A stretch of 64,000 bases of DNA from Ruegeria intermedia (GTDB taxonomy: Bacteria; Pseudomonadota; Alphaproteobacteria; Rhodobacterales; Rhodobacteraceae), in assembly GCF_900129345.1 (NCBI RefSeq), contig NZ_FQVK01000016.1, forward strand, positions 1-64,000, read 5' to 3'. The stretch's first letter is position 1; the number at the start of each line of letters is the position of its first letter. Below, one piece after another: positions 51,709 through 60,880 of this stretch. A program made the position numbers and the translations under genes. Below the pieces are notes generated by a model. It did not search any database, was not told the DNA's origin, and worked only from the letters and a program-made list of their open reading frames with translations.

Positions 51709-52941
51709 ATGCCATCCACCGCCCCCCAAGCCCGCGCCGATGACCTGATTGGATGGTTGCTGGACCGGGGGCTGGAAGGGGCCGAACAGTCGGAAATACT
51801 CGAAGGGTATTGCCTGCGGCTTGTGGATGCGGGCGTTCCCCTGATGCGGTTTCACGCCGCCCAAAGCGCCTATCACCCCACATACGGCGGCACCGGCTTC
51901 AACTGGTACCGGGACGAAGGGGGCAGCGTCGAGAATTACGAGCACCGCGAGGAATTGCCCGATCAGTGGGTTTCGAGCCCGCTCTACGCGATGCTGCAGT
52001 CCGGCGCGAAGGAGCTGCGTGAAAGGTTGAAGGACCGGAACGAACCCAGCCGATTTCCGTTTCTGAACGAACTGCACCAGAAAGGCGCCACCGACTACTT
52101 TGCATCCGGGCTGGTACTGCAGAAAGTCGCGCCCGAAAACCGGATCGCCCTGGACCAGATGCCCGAGGGGGTGCTGATGTCATGGACGACGGACCATGCC
52201 GAAGGGTTCGAGGAAACCCACCTGGATCTGATCCGATATGCTCTGCCGCATCTGGGTCTGGCCTTGAAATCGGCCTCGAACCGGAAAATGGCACAGGATC
52301 TGCTGCGCGTCTATCTGGGGCGGGATGCGGGTCGGCGCGTGCTGTCGGGAGAAATCCGGCGCGGATCGTTGCAGCAGATCGACGCCGTGATCTGGAATTT
52401 CGACCTGGAAGGGTTCACCGGCCTGGCCGAACGCCTGCCGGGCCCGGACATCATCGCGATGCTGAATGACTATCTGGCCGTGGCGGTCGAGGTCGTGCAG
52501 GGTTGCGGCGGCAATATCCTGAAATTCATGGGCGACGGGCTGATGGCCATGTTCGACGTGGGCGAGATCGACGAGGACGCCCGCGCCGCGCTGGCCGCCG
52601 TCGGCCTTCTGCAGACGCGTATGGCCGATCTCAACGCGGAACGGGCTGCCGCCGGTCTGCCGGTCGCCAATTTCACCCTTGCCCTGCATTCGGGCGAGAT
52701 CCTGTATGGCAATATCGGTGCTGAAAGCCGGCTGGATTTCACCGTGATCGGACCGGCGGTGAACCAGGCCGCGCGTATTGCAGGCATGCACCGCTCGCTG
52801 GACCGGCGTATCTTGATCTCGGATGACGTGGCCCGCGCCGCTCAGCCCTGCGAACAGGACCTGATCTCGGTCGGGCGCTACATGCTGCGCGGCGTGCCCG
52901 AGCCCAAAGAGCTGTTCACGATCTACGCGCCGACGGCCTAG
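51709..52941 (+). CDS. Class III adenylate/guanylate cyclase domain protein
   Basis: A 410-residue cytoplasmic protein. The C-terminal half (about residues 220-390) is a class III cyclase domain: the first metal Asp in WNFDLEGFTGLAE, the second in FMGDGLMAMFD, and the transition-state Asn/Arg region in GPAVNQAARI. The N-terminal 210 residues contain no recognised sensor motif. Start at 51709 has GGAG upstream. It converges with mipZ and the stops overlap by four bases. The product nucleotide (cAMP versus cGMP) is not decided. Confidence 0.85.
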   Translation: MPSTAPQARADDLIGWLLDRGLEGAEQSEILEGYCLRLVDAGVPLMRFHAAQSAYHPTYGGTGFNWYRDEGGSVENYEHREELPDQWVSSPLYAMLQSGAKELRERLKDRNEPSRFPFLNELHQKGATDYFASGLVLQKVAPENRIALDQMPEGVLMSWTTDHAEGFEETHLDLIRYALPHLGLALKSASNRKMAQDLLRVYLGRDAGRRVLSGEIRRGSLQQIDAVIWNFDLEGFTGLAERLPGPDIIAMLNDYLAVAVEVVQGCGGNILKFMGDGLMAMFDVGEIDEDARAALAAVGLLQTRMADLNAERAAAGLPVANFTLALHSGEILYGNIGAESRLDFTVIGPAVNQAARIAGMHRSLDRRILISDDVARAAQPCEQDLISVGRYMLRGVPEPKELFTIYAPTA

Positions 52942-53747
52942 AAGTCGATCTCGACCCCAGGCAGGTTCAGTTCACGCATCATGTCGCGCAACTCCTGCCG
53001 CGCCGCGATGTTGGAAATGTTGAGCTGTTTCACCCCGATATCCTTGAGGTCCAGCAGGGTCAGCCCGCGCGGGAACAGCTCGCGAAAGATCACACGCTCG
53101 GAAAAGCCCGAGGCGACGCGGAAGCCGATCCGTTTCGACAGCATCTCGATGGCGCGCTGCATCTTTTCCTTGTTGACCATGCGCTGGGTGCCGACACGGT
53201 TGCGCACCACCACCCAGTCGATGGGTTTCAGCCCGGCCTGCGCCCGCAATTGCCGCGCGTTCCAGACCATCTCGGAATAGACCGAGGGGCCGAGGATCTT
53301 TTCACCCTTGGAATCAATCCGCGCCAACAGGTCGAAATCGATGAAACTGTCGTTCAGCGGCGTGATCAGCGTGTCGGCCAGCGAATGGGCCACCTGGCTG
53401 AGCCGCGTGTGCGAGCCGGGGCAGTCGATCAGGATGAAATCGCTGTCGCTTTCCAACTCGGCCACGGCGGCGGACAGGCGGTGGTCATAGATGTTCTCGC
53501 CGGGTTTGAGCTTGCTTGCGTCGATCTCGGGCAGGTCATGGTGGCGTGGGCTGGGCAGGTCCAGCTGTTCGTGGGCCATGAAATTGCGCCGGTTCTCGAA
53601 ATACCGGCCCAGGCTGCGCTGCCGCAGATCCAGATCCAGCGTGCTGACCTTGTGTCCCAGCCGCGCCAGCGCGGTGGCGACATGCATGGAAACGGTCGAT
53701 TTGCCTGCGCCGCCCTTTTCGTTCCCCACCACGATGATATGTGCCAT
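52938..53747 (-). CDS. mipZ: Division-plane positioning ATPase MipZ
   Basis: A 269-residue ParA/MinD-type ATPase of alphaproteobacteria. It binds ParB near the origins and blocks FtsZ assembly at the poles. The deviant Walker A NEKGGAGKSTVSMHVA is at residues 8-23, and switch regions are LDLDLRQRSLGRYFENR and LIDCPGSHTRLS. Length matches the family. It is monocistronic. Confidence 0.95.
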   Translation of the reverse strand: MAHIIVVGNEKGGAGKSTVSMHVATALARLGHKVSTLDLDLRQRSLGRYFENRRNFMAHEQLDLPSPRHHDLPEIDASKLKPGENIYDHRLSAAVAELESDSDFILIDCPGSHTRLSQVAHSLADTLITPLNDSFIDFDLLARIDSKGEKILGPSVYSEMVWNARQLRAQAGLKPIDWVVVRNRVGTQRMVNKEKMQRAIEMLSKRIGFRVASGFSERVIFRELFPRGLTLLDLKDIGVKQLNISNIAARQELRDMMRELNLPGVEIDF

Positions 53748-53935
53748 GCCAGTGTTCCCCGGTTCCGTCGTGTTTGACTACACGTTGTTTGCGGCCACTA
53801 TATGTTGTGTGTGCGCCAAAGGAAAGCGGTCGAATCGGGTTCCTGCGCCAAGATCAGGCACTGTCATTAGGGGGCCGACGCCTTGGACCGCCGAAGACGA
53901 TCCGACCACCCGCGCGTCAGAGAAAGGGATGGCCG

Positions 53936-54253
53936 ATGATCCTGCACTGTGTTTTCTTCACCTTTCGCGCCGACGCGCCGCAGCAGGCGCGGCGGGACGT
54001 GGTGCAAGGCCTTTCGGACCTGTGCAGCGGGTTGGCTGGCGCGATTGGGTTCGACCATGGCCCCAACCGCGATTTCGAAGGAAAGTCGCAGGCCTGGCGC
54101 GACGGCTTCGTGATCCGGTTTGCCGATGCCGAGGCGCGGCGCAGCTATGCAGAACATCCGGTGCATCGGCGATTGGGCGGCCAACTGTGCGCATTGTGCG
54201 AAAACGGGGCCGAGGGCATCGTCGTGTTCGATCTGGACGTGCCCGACGGCTGA
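53936..54253 (+). CDS. Dabb (stress-responsive alpha/beta barrel) family protein
   Basis: A 105-residue dimeric alpha/beta-barrel protein, MILHCVFFTFRADAPQQARR, with ending AEHPVHRRLGGQLCALCENG. The Dabb family includes stress proteins and small cyclases. No catalytic residue can be assigned. Start at 53936 has AAAGGGA upstream. It converges with rpmE through a shared terminator. Confidence 0.8.
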   Translation: MILHCVFFTFRADAPQQARRDVVQGLSDLCSGLAGAIGFDHGPNRDFEGKSQAWRDGFVIRFADAEARRSYAEHPVHRRLGGQLCALCENGAEGIVVFDLDVPDG

Positions 54254-54264
54254 CGCAGCCAATG

Positions 54265-54292
54265 AAAAAGGCCGCCCCGACGGGACGGCCTT
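54265..54292 (-). terminator. Bidirectional terminator between the Dabb gene and rpmE
   Basis: aaggccgcccc / gggacggcctt forms a stem with one mismatch. On the minus strand it is followed by CTTTTTCATT, so it terminates rpmE well; the plus side has only TTG. Confidence 0.75.
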
Positions 54293-54311
54293 GAAACGCG
54301 ATGGCGTGGGA

Positions 54312-54533
54312 TCAGAAGCCCAGGCCTTCGTATTTCTTCTTGAACTTCGACACACGGCCGCCCGCGTCCATCAGGCGCGACGAACCGCCGGTCCAGGCCG
54401 GGTGCGAGGACGGGTCGATTTCCAGGGCCAGCTGGTCGCCCTCGGCGCCCCAGGTGGATTTCATCTGAATGACGGTGCCGTCGGTCAGCTTGACGTCGAT
54501 CAGGTGGTAATCGGGGTGGATGTCTTTTTTCAT
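54312..54533 (-). CDS. rpmE: 50S ribosomal protein L31
   Basis: A 73-residue L31, [20 protein letters not shown]. It contains no cysteine at all, so it lacks the CxxC zinc site and is the zinc-independent (C-minus) form common in alphaproteobacteria. It lies 11 bases after rplS on the same strand. Confidence 0.97.
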   Translation of the reverse strand: MKKDIHPDYHLIDVKLTDGTVIQMKSTWGAEGDQLALEIDPSSHPAWTGGSSRLMDAGGRVSKFKKKYEGLGF

Positions 54534-54544
54534 GGGTCCGCTCC

Positions 54545-54934
54545 TTACGCTTCGGCCTCGGCGCCAGCCTTGGGCTTGTAGTTGGTGACCTCTGCGATCC
54601 GGGCCGATTTGCCGCGGCGCGAGCGCAGGTAGTACAGTTTGGCGCGGCGGACACGGCCGCGGCGGACAACGGTGATGCTGTCGATGTTGGTCGAATACAG
54701 CGGGAACACGCGTTCCACGCCTTCGCCGAACGAAATCTTGCGGACGGTGAACGAACCGGCAATGCCATTGCCGTTCTTGCGCGCGATGCAGACGCCTTCG
54801 TAGTTCTGCACGCGGGTGCGCGAGCCTTCGGTCACCTTGTAGCCGACACGGATGGTGTCACCGGCTTTGAAATCGGGGATCTCTTTCCCCAGGGCGGCAA
54901 TCTGTTCCGCCTCAAGCTGTGCGATCAGGTCCAT
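54545..54934 (-). CDS. rplS: 50S ribosomal protein L19
   Basis: A 129-residue protein, [20 protein letters not shown], with FSVRKISFG-type core ([20 protein letters not shown]) and [18 protein letters not shown]. The C-terminus has a short acidic Ala/Glu tail. AGGAG precedes the ATG at 54934; the longer frame upstream is not coding. rplS normally follows trmD; here an inverted lysozyme gene lies between them. Confidence 0.97.
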   Translation of the reverse strand: MDLIAQLEAEQIAALGKEIPDFKAGDTIRVGYKVTEGSRTRVQNYEGVCIARKNGNGIAGSFTVRKISFGEGVERVFPLYSTNIDSITVVRRGRVRRAKLYYLRSRRGKSARIAEVTNYKPKAGAEAEA

Positions 54935-55314
54935 CGCAGGTACTCCTATCTGCTCGTGGTTGGTCCACGAAGTTGGCACGGCCCGAGAGCTCTTGGTCTT
55001 CCCCGGGTCCCGCTTGCGCAGCCCGCCAGAGATCAGGTCGACTGTTCCTTCCGTGCGGTTTCGTGTGCAGCTTCCCCGATCCGAAGAAAGCCGGGTGCGA
55101 TCCTGCGACACAAACCAAAACACCGGAGTCGCCGCAGGGCGCCACCGGATTTCGCCCGTTTAGGCAAATCGCGGGGGCAGATCAAGCCCAATTCACCGGG
55201 TTTCACTGGCGCAGCGGTGAAAATCCGCCGCCGCGGAACGCAAACATTGCGATATCCGGGTGCTCAGGCATGCTGGTGATGATCGGGCAACGACATCTGA
55301 GGCAGGACGACAGG
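54935..55314. other. Leader region upstream of rplS
   Basis: About 380 bases between rplS (minus) and the lysozyme gene (plus). A small hairpin with stem CGTGG / CCACG lies about 20 bases from the rplS start. No gene was seen. The region should hold promoters for both directions. Confidence 0.4.
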
Positions 55315-56109
55315 ATGCGCAAAGTCATAATCGGTGTGGCCATCGGCCTGTTGCTGTTGTCTTGCGGACGCCGCGCGCCAGCGCCCGACCTGCCGGCCGG
55401 GTACGACCGCTCGGCGCCACAGGCCCTGTATCCCGCCTTTGCCGATGCCGACCCGCATGACTGGAGCCGCCGCCGACCGGAACATTATCCCGTTCACGGG
55501 CTGGACGTGTCGCGCTGGCAGGGCCGGATCGACTGGCGCCGGGCCAAGGCCGCGGGCATCAGCTTTGTCTTCATCAAGGCGACCGAGGGCGGCGACGTGG
55601 CCGACCCGATGTTCGAAAACCACAGCCGCGGCGCGGCGGCGGCGGGTGTGCCCTGGGGCGCCTATCACTATTACTATTTTTGCCGCCCAGCGGCCGAGCA
55701 GGCCCGATGGTTCATCCGCAACGTGCCGCGCGGCGCCGACCTGCCGCATGTGCTCGACATGGAGTGGACGCCGCATTCGAAAACCTGCACCCTGCGTCCC
55801 GATCCCAAGACCGTCCGGGCCGAGGCGCAGCGGTTCCTGGATATCCTGGAGCGTCACTACGGCCGCCGGCCGATCGTGTACACCACGGTCGATTTCTATG
55901 CGGACACCGGCATCGGACGGCTGCCCAAAACCGAGTTCTGGCTGCGCTCGGTCGCGGGGCATCCGCGCACCGTCTATCCCCGGGCGGTCTGGCGGTTCTG
56001 GCAGTACACGGGCACCGGGCTGGTGCCGGGCGTGCAGGGGAGGGTGGACATCAACGCCTTCAACGGCTCGCCGGATCTGTGGGCGCGGTGGAAGGCCGGC
56101 GCGCCCTAG
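55315..56109 (+). CDS. GH25-family lysozyme, putative lipoprotein
   Basis: A 264-residue muramidase-type protein. Signal region MRKVIIGVAIGLLLLSCG has a lipobox ending at Cys17. The GH25 domain starts HGLDVSRWQGRIDW, includes SFVFIKATEGG and the catalytic D-x-E in HVLDMEWTP, and ends with AVWRFWQYTGTG. It probably hydrolyses peptidoglycan in the periplasm. It is inverted relative to trmD, with the stops overlapping by four bases, and interrupts the usual trmD-rplS order. Confidence 0.9.
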   Translation: MRKVIIGVAIGLLLLSCGRRAPAPDLPAGYDRSAPQALYPAFADADPHDWSRRRPEHYPVHGLDVSRWQGRIDWRRAKAAGISFVFIKATEGGDVADPMFENHSRGAAAAGVPWGAYHYYYFCRPAAEQARWFIRNVPRGADLPHVLDMEWTPHSKTCTLRPDPKTVRAEAQRFLDILERHYGRRPIVYTTVDFYADTGIGRLPKTEFWLRSVAGHPRTVYPRAVWRFWQYTGTGLVPGVQGRVDINAFNGSPDLWARWKAGAP

Positions 56110-56909
56110 TCCTCGTCTCGCGCGTTGCGATAGGCGCCCCACAGATCGGGGCGGCGTTCGCGGGTGATCCGTTCCGACATCTGCTGCCGCCATTCGGCGA
56201 TGCGGCCGTGATGGCCCGACATCAAAACCTCGGGGATCGGGCGGCCTTTCCATTCGGCCGGGCGGGTGTATTGCGGGTGTTCCAGCAAGCCGGACGAAAA
56301 GCTCTCCTCCTCGGCCGAGGCCTGGTTGCCCAGAACGCCGGGCAGCAGCCGCACGGTGGCGTCGATCAGCGCCTGCGCGGCGATCTCGCCCCCGGTCATC
56401 ACGAAATCGCCCAGCGAGACCTCCTGGATGCCGTAATGCTCCAACACCCGCTCATCCACGCCTTCGAACCGGCCGCACAGCAGAGTCAGGCCGTCGCAGC
56501 GGGCGAAAGTCTGCATCATGCGCTGGTCCATCCGGCGGCCGCGCGGGCTGAGATAGATCAGGGGCCAGTTGCCCTGCACGCCGTCCATCGTGTGCTCGAT
56601 CGCCGCGCCCAGCACGTCGGCGCGCAGCACCATGCCGGCGCCGCCGCCTGCGGGCGTGTCGTCGACATTGCGATGCTTGCCGATGCCGAACTGTCGCAGA
56701 TCGACGGTTTCCAGCTGCCACAGCCCGTCTTGCAGGGCCTTGCCGGTCAGGCTTTCGCCCAGAACGCCGGGAAAGGCCGAAGGGAACAGCGTGATCACCT
56801 TGGCCTTCCACACGCCGTGCAGGTCCGGCGTGGGCGTCAACAGCTCGCGCGGCTTCAGGGTGGGGCGGATGGCCTTGCGGCCGTGGGATTTGGCGGGTTT
56901 GTCCGTCAT
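56106..56909 (-). CDS. trmD: tRNA (guanine-N1)-methyltransferase
   Basis: A 267-residue SPOUT methyltransferase that makes m1G37 in tRNA. The knot motifs LSPRGRRMDQRM, GRFEGVDERVLEHY and VSLGDFVMTGGEIAAQ are all present. An extra N-terminal stretch of about 35 residues ([20 protein letters not shown]) precedes the catalytic start WKAKVITLFPSAFP, as in other roseobacters. It overlaps the sulfotransferase-like gene by four bases. Confidence 0.96.
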   Translation of the reverse strand: MTDKPAKSHGRKAIRPTLKPRELLTPTPDLHGVWKAKVITLFPSAFPGVLGESLTGKALQDGLWQLETVDLRQFGIGKHRNVDDTPAGGGAGMVLRADVLGAAIEHTMDGVQGNWPLIYLSPRGRRMDQRMMQTFARCDGLTLLCGRFEGVDERVLEHYGIQEVSLGDFVMTGGEIAAQALIDATVRLLPGVLGNQASAEEESFSSGLLEHPQYTRPAEWKGRPIPEVLMSGHHGRIAEWRQQMSERITRERRPDLWGAYRNARDED

Positions 56910-57724
56910 GGCTGAGGGGTCAGGCTGTTCCGGGCGTCTTCGACGATGCGGGCCTTCTGCCGGACCAGCGCCGCCTCGTCCAGCCCCGATCGGTTCAGAT
57001 CCAGCATCGCCTGCAGCGCGGCCTGGGGCAGGGCGGGGTTGGACAGGGTCGGCGCGACCAGTTGCGCGGCCTTTTCGCGCGGCAGGTTCAGGAATTCGGC
57101 AAAGGGCGTTCCGGGGCCGAACGGGCGCTCGCGCAGTTCTTCCAGCCATTCCGTCTGCACGCGGACCGAGGGCAGCCGGTCACGGATCGCCTCGGCGGTT
57201 TGCTGGGGCGAGGGCAGGTCGGCCAGCTTGTCGCGGAAGGCGTCGAAATCCAGGACCAGCCGGGTGCGCTGCAGGTCGTGCGCCCACAGGCTGCGCAGCC
57301 AGCTGCCGCGCTGGCGCAGCGACAGATAGACGGTGATGTCCAGCGGATCCCCTGCCAGCCGGTTGCGCACCATGTCCACGATGCAGGCCGCCAGTTCGGG
57401 GGCCGCGTCATAGCCCACCGCCGCATTGCGGCTGGGCCGCAGCCCGGCGAAATTCTCCTCGCTCAGCATCAGCCCGCGCTTTTCGCCGAAATCCAGCGAG
57501 TCGAGCAGGGCATGAAACTGCGAACCGAATTCGGCCAGCGTGCCCACCGTGCCATAGAGCGAATGGCGGGTGGCCGCCTCGGACAGCCCGCGCTTGCGGG
57601 TGACATAGGGCAGCACCAACGCGTGGTGCGGCCAGATGAGTTCGCGGTTTTCGAACAGAAACGACTGTGCCGCCGTGGTGCCCGTCTTGTGCAGACCCAG
57701 ATGCAGCAGGATGCGCCGCATCAC
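56906..57724 (-). CDS. Sulfotransferase-like P-loop protein
   Basis: A 272-residue protein. The N-terminus [20 protein letters not shown] has the PAPS-binding P-loop of sulfotransferases (H-x-G-x-H-K-T-G-T-T). [19 protein letters not shown] resembles the 3'-phosphate-binding region. No specific subfamily is recognised. It is set between rimM and trmD with four-base overlaps on both sides, so it is translated with the ribosome-maturation genes although no functional link is known. Confidence 0.7.
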   Translation of the reverse strand: MMRRILLHLGLHKTGTTAAQSFLFENRELIWPHHALVLPYVTRKRGLSEAATRHSLYGTVGTLAEFGSQFHALLDSLDFGEKRGLMLSEENFAGLRPSRNAAVGYDAAPELAACIVDMVRNRLAGDPLDITVYLSLRQRGSWLRSLWAHDLQRTRLVLDFDAFRDKLADLPSPQQTAEAIRDRLPSVRVQTEWLEELRERPFGPGTPFAEFLNLPREKAAQLVAPTLSNPALPQAALQAMLDLNRSGLDEAALVRQKARIVEDARNSLTPQP

Positions 57725-58224
57725 AGCAGCCCTTCGGGCGGGTCGGCGACGATGCGTCCGGCCTCAAGGTCAACCGTGGGGACCGCCGCCTTGGTGAAGG
57801 GCAGCAGCACGGTGGTTTTCAGCCCCGGCCCGTGCAGTTCCAGCAGGTCGTCGGCGCCGTGGTTCTGCACCGATTTGACCCGCCCCAACAGGGTGCCGCC
57901 GGTGTCATAGACCGCCAGCCCGATCAGGTCGGCGTGATAGAATTCGTCATCCGGCAGCGACGGCAACTGGTCGCGCCGGGCAAAAAGGCGCAGCCCCTTC
58001 AGGGCGTCGGCCTGCTCCTTGGTCTCGACCCCGCCCAGCCGCGCGGCAAACCCGTTCTTGATCGCGCGGGTGATTATCAGCGGATAGCGCTCGGTGCCGG
58101 TCTCGTCGGTCAGGGGAGAGTAGGTCTCGATATCCTCGGGAACCGCGCAGTAGCTTTTCAGGCGGACCTCGCCGCGTACGCCGAAGGACCCGGCGATGCT
58201 GCCGACACAGATCAGATCAGTCAT
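57721..58224 (-). CDS. rimM: 16S rRNA processing protein RimM
   Basis: A 167-residue protein with the RimM start [20 protein letters not shown], an N-terminal beta-barrel and a C-terminal PRC-barrel ([20 protein letters not shown]). It assists 30S head assembly around S19. It overlaps the upstream 49-residue ORF by eight bases and the downstream sulfotransferase-like gene by four. Confidence 0.96.
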   Translation of the reverse strand: MTDLICVGSIAGSFGVRGEVRLKSYCAVPEDIETYSPLTDETGTERYPLIITRAIKNGFAARLGGVETKEQADALKGLRLFARRDQLPSLPDDEFYHADLIGLAVYDTGGTLLGRVKSVQNHGADDLLELHGPGLKTTVLLPFTKAAVPTVDLEAGRIVADPPEGLL

Positions 58225-58366
58225 TGGACATTTCCGTCGTCACACAAGTTCCGTTCATCCACCGGCCGATTTCGGCGCAGGCTTCGCGTTGGTTGCTGCG
58301 TTCAAAGAACACGCCCACAATAAAGGCGATCAGCAACAGGATGGGAAGGCGTATCAATCCGAACAT
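58217..58366 (-). CDS. 49-residue single-helix membrane protein
   Basis: A short gene easily missed: [20 protein letters not shown], then [20 protein letters not shown] and a short tail to SND. One membrane helix occupies about residues 5-21, followed by a charged segment with two cysteines. It begins six bases after bluB ends and its end overlaps the rimM start by eight bases, which argues for real translation and coupling. Function unknown. Confidence 0.6.
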   Translation of the reverse strand: MFGLIRLPILLLIAFIVGVFFERSNQREACAEIGRWMNGTCVTTEMSND

Positions 58367-58372
58367 GGCATC

Positions 58373-59008
58373 CTACCGCACGTCCACCGGCAGGCTGCCG
58401 CGGCGGGACTCCCAGCCCAGGGTTTCCAGCTCGGGCGTGTCCGAGCTTTCCTCGGGCCAACCCACGCAGAAATAGCCAATCAGCCGCCAGCCCCCGGGTA
58501 CCGACAGGTCGCGGGCCAGCCGGTCGGGATCGAGGATCGAGACCCAGCCCAGCCCCAGCCCATGCGCGCGAAGCGCCAGCCAGAACAAAGTGACGGCCGA
58601 GACCACCGAATAGCGGCGCATTTCGGGCATGGTGCCCGCGCCCAGCCCCTGGCCCTTGTCGGTGGCGTCATCGCAGAACACCGCCAGCTGAACCGGCGCC
58701 TCTTGCATGCCCGACAGTTTCAGCTGGCTGTACAACTGCGCCCGGTCGCCGGAATAACCCGCAAGCGCGGCGTCATTGGCGGCCTTGAAATTCTTCAGCG
58801 CCGCGGTCCGGGCCGCGGGGCTTTCGACGCGGATCACGCGCCACGGTTCGCTCAGCCCCACCGAAGGGGCCAGCTGAAACGCGTCGAGGCAGCGCGTCAG
58901 CACTGCCTCGTCCACCGCGTCGGTGCGGAACCGGCGCACGTCGCGCCGGAGCCGCATCAACAGATCGAACTGCGTGCGGAATTCGTCGGTAAAGGCCTGA
59001 TCCTGCAC
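58373..59008 (-). CDS. bluB: 5,6-dimethylbenzimidazole synthase
   Basis: A 211-residue nitroreductase-fold flavoenzyme that fragments FMNH2 with O2 to make the lower ligand of vitamin B12. RRDVRRFRTDAVDEAVLTRC, QLAPSVGLSEPWRVIRV and GLGWVSILDPDRLA are BluB-like signatures. It is 12 bases after rpsP in the same direction, not in a cob cluster. Confidence 0.88.
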   Translation of the reverse strand: MQDQAFTDEFRTQFDLLMRLRRDVRRFRTDAVDEAVLTRCLDAFQLAPSVGLSEPWRVIRVESPAARTAALKNFKAANDAALAGYSGDRAQLYSQLKLSGMQEAPVQLAVFCDDATDKGQGLGAGTMPEMRRYSVVSAVTLFWLALRAHGLGLGWVSILDPDRLARDLSVPGGWRLIGYFCVGWPEESSDTPELETLGWESRRGSLPVDVR

Positions 59009-59020
59009 GCGCCCGCCTGT

Positions 59021-59389
59021 TTATTCTTCTGCAGCGGCTTCTTCTGCCGGAGCAGCAGCCTTGGCAGCCTTTTCTTCGGCACGTTCCTGGGCTTTCTTGC
59101 CCGGGGTGCCCTTTTTGGGGTTGTTGCGCTCGGTCTTCTCCTTGGCGCCGGCGGCTTCCAGCATGCGGGCGATCCGGTCGGTCGGCTGCGCGCCCTGGTC
59201 CAGCCAGTACTGGATGCGCTCCATGTTCATCTTCACGCGCTCTTCGCTGTCTTTCGGCAGCAGCGGGTTGTAGGTGCCCAGCTTCTCGATGAAGCGGCCG
59301 TCACGCGGCATGCGGCTGTCCGCTGCAACGATGCGGTAGAAGGGGCGCTTTTTCGAGCCGCCACGGGCCAGACGGATTTTCATTGCCAT
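59021..59389 (-). CDS. rpsP: 30S ribosomal protein S16
   Basis: A 122-residue protein with the S16 core [20 protein letters not shown] and [16 protein letters not shown]. An Ala/Glu/Lys-rich C-terminal extension of about 40 residues is typical of alphaproteobacteria. AAAGGAG supports the ATG at 59389, two codons before the canonical Met. Confidence 0.97.
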   Translation of the reverse strand: MAMKIRLARGGSKKRPFYRIVAADSRMPRDGRFIEKLGTYNPLLPKDSEERVKMNMERIQYWLDQGAQPTDRIARMLEAAGAKEKTERNNPKKGTPGKKAQERAEEKAAKAAAPAEEAAAEE

Positions 59390-59430
59390 TGTGGTATCTC
59401 CTTTGGATGGCGTTGGCCGGATTGCTCCGG

Positions 59431-59727
59431 CTATTTCTGGTGCTTCTTGTGGTGTCGGATGACTTCCTGAATGATGAAATTCAGGAAAGCCTTGGCAAAA
59501 TCGGGGTCCAGATCCGCCTCTTTCGCCAGGTCTTCGAGCCGTGCGATCTGCGCGGCCTCGCGCGAGGGATCGGACGGGGGAAGGTCGTGTTCGGCCTTTA
59601 GCTTGCCAACGGCTTGGGTGTGCTTGAACCGCTCGGCCAGCGTATAGACCAGGATCGCATCCAGCCGGTCGATGCTTTCGCGGTGGTCTTTCAGCAAGGC
59701 CGCGGCCCGCGTCACGGGATTGTTCAT
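59431..59727 (-). CDS. Chorismate mutase (AroQ type)
   Basis: A 98-residue all-helical enzyme converting chorismate to prephenate. Active-site Arg/Lys positions are in [20 protein letters not shown] and [16 protein letters not shown], and the last helix reads [14 protein letters not shown]. It overlaps the upstream acetyltransferase by four bases. Confidence 0.92.
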   Translation of the reverse strand: MNNPVTRAAALLKDHRESIDRLDAILVYTLAERFKHTQAVGKLKAEHDLPPSDPSREAAQIARLEDLAKEADLDPDFAKAFLNFIIQEVIRHHKKHQK

Positions 59728-60275
59728 TGGCCGGTCCTTTCGGTGGTCAGATCGGTCGTTGACGTGTCGAGTTTCGGGTGCCGCCAGATCTGTGCCGACT
59801 TGCCCAGCACTTCGCCCTCGCGCTCGTAGGTCGCGCCGAGACGCTGTGCCAGAGCGCGCGAACGGTCATTGGCGTGGGCGATATAGCTGATGACGCCGTT
59901 CAGCCCCTGATGGCGCGCCGCGTGGTCGCGGGCGGCCTGCGCGGCCTCGAAGCCCAGGCCCTTGCCCTCGGCCTGCTCCATCAGGGTCCAACCCAGCTCG
60001 GGTTCGTCCCAGCCCGGCACATAGATCATGCCGGTCCAGCCTGCGAAAGCATCGCTGGCCTTTTCGGTCAGGTGCCACAGGCCGTAGCCACGCAGCGCCC
60101 AATGGCCCAGACGGTTGGCCAGCACGCTCCAGCACTCTGCCGCATCTCTGGGCCCGCCCACCATGTGGCTGCGCTCGGTCGCATAGAACGCGGTCATGGC
60201 CAGCAGGTCGTCCGGATGCGGCGCCCGCAGGATCAGGCGTTCGGTCTCAAGGGTCGGGATGGCGAAGGTCGTCAT
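59724..60275 (-). CDS. GNAT-family N-acetyltransferase, RimJ-like (second of two)
   Basis: A 183-residue acetyltransferase. [19 protein letters not shown] is the RimJ/RimL-type start, and the acetyl-CoA loop is [21 protein letters not shown] longer frame upstream lies within the neighbouring gene. It overlaps that gene by four bases (ATGA) and chorismate mutase by four. Substrate unknown. Confidence 0.85.
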   Translation of the reverse strand: MTTFAIPTLETERLILRAPHPDDLLAMTAFYATERSHMVGGPRDAAECWSVLANRLGHWALRGYGLWHLTEKASDAFAGWTGMIYVPGWDEPELGWTLMEQAEGKGLGFEAAQAARDHAARHQGLNGVISYIAHANDRSRALAQRLGATYEREGEVLGKSAQIWRHPKLDTSTTDLTTERTGQ

Positions 60276-60880
60276 GCGTAGGCCTCCATCCCGCCATCGT
60301 CGTTGCCGGGCAGGTGGCGATAGACCCGAACCGGCTCGTCGAACCCGGCCTCGGCCTGCAGGTCGCGCTGGGCGCCCAGGCGCTCGGCCACGCGGGCCGA
60401 GGCTGCGTTGTCGGGGTCCACATAGCTGACCAATGACGGCAGGGCCTGCGGCCCCAGCGCAAAGTCGCGGGCGGCTTCGGCCGCTTCGGTTGCGATGCCA
60501 CGCCCTTCGGCGGCTTCGGTCAGCAGATAGCCCAGCTCGTGTTCGCGGTCGCCGAATTCCATGCCGACCGACACGAAGCCCAGAACCTGACCGCCCGCGC
60601 GGTCCTCGATGGCCCACAGGCCGGCGCCGCGCAGCAACCAGCCCGCGACGTATTGCGAGAAATCCAGCCAGGCCGCCTGCCGGTCAAACGGGCCGTCCAT
60701 GTGTTTGGCGCGGTTCGACATCAGAATGTCGGCATAGGTGTCGAAATCCCCGATCCGCGGCGCGCGCAGCGCCAGCCGCGCGGTCTCCAGCCGCGGCAAG
60801 TCCGCAGCCAGCCGCGCCGACAGCGCGGCAGCGGGGCCGGAGGCCGGAGCCTCCCAGGGATATGCGACGGGCGCGGTCAC
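60272..60880 (-). CDS. GNAT-family N-acetyltransferase, RimJ-like (first of two)
   Basis: A 202-residue acetyltransferase starting immediately after the ffh stop. LETARLALRAPRIGDFDTYA begins the domain, and LTEAAEGRGIATEAAEAARD is the acetyl-CoA loop. It is a diverged paralogue of the next gene, suggesting a local duplication. Ribosomal-protein acetylation is possible by analogy with RimJ/RimL but not shown. Confidence 0.85.
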   Translation of the reverse strand: MTAPVAYPWEAPASGPAAALSARLAADLPRLETARLALRAPRIGDFDTYADILMSNRAKHMDGPFDRQAAWLDFSQYVAGWLLRGAGLWAIEDRAGGQVLGFVSVGMEFGDREHELGYLLTEAAEGRGIATEAAEAARDFALGPQALPSLVSYVDPDNAASARVAERLGAQRDLQAEAGFDEPVRVYRHLPGNDDGGMEAYA

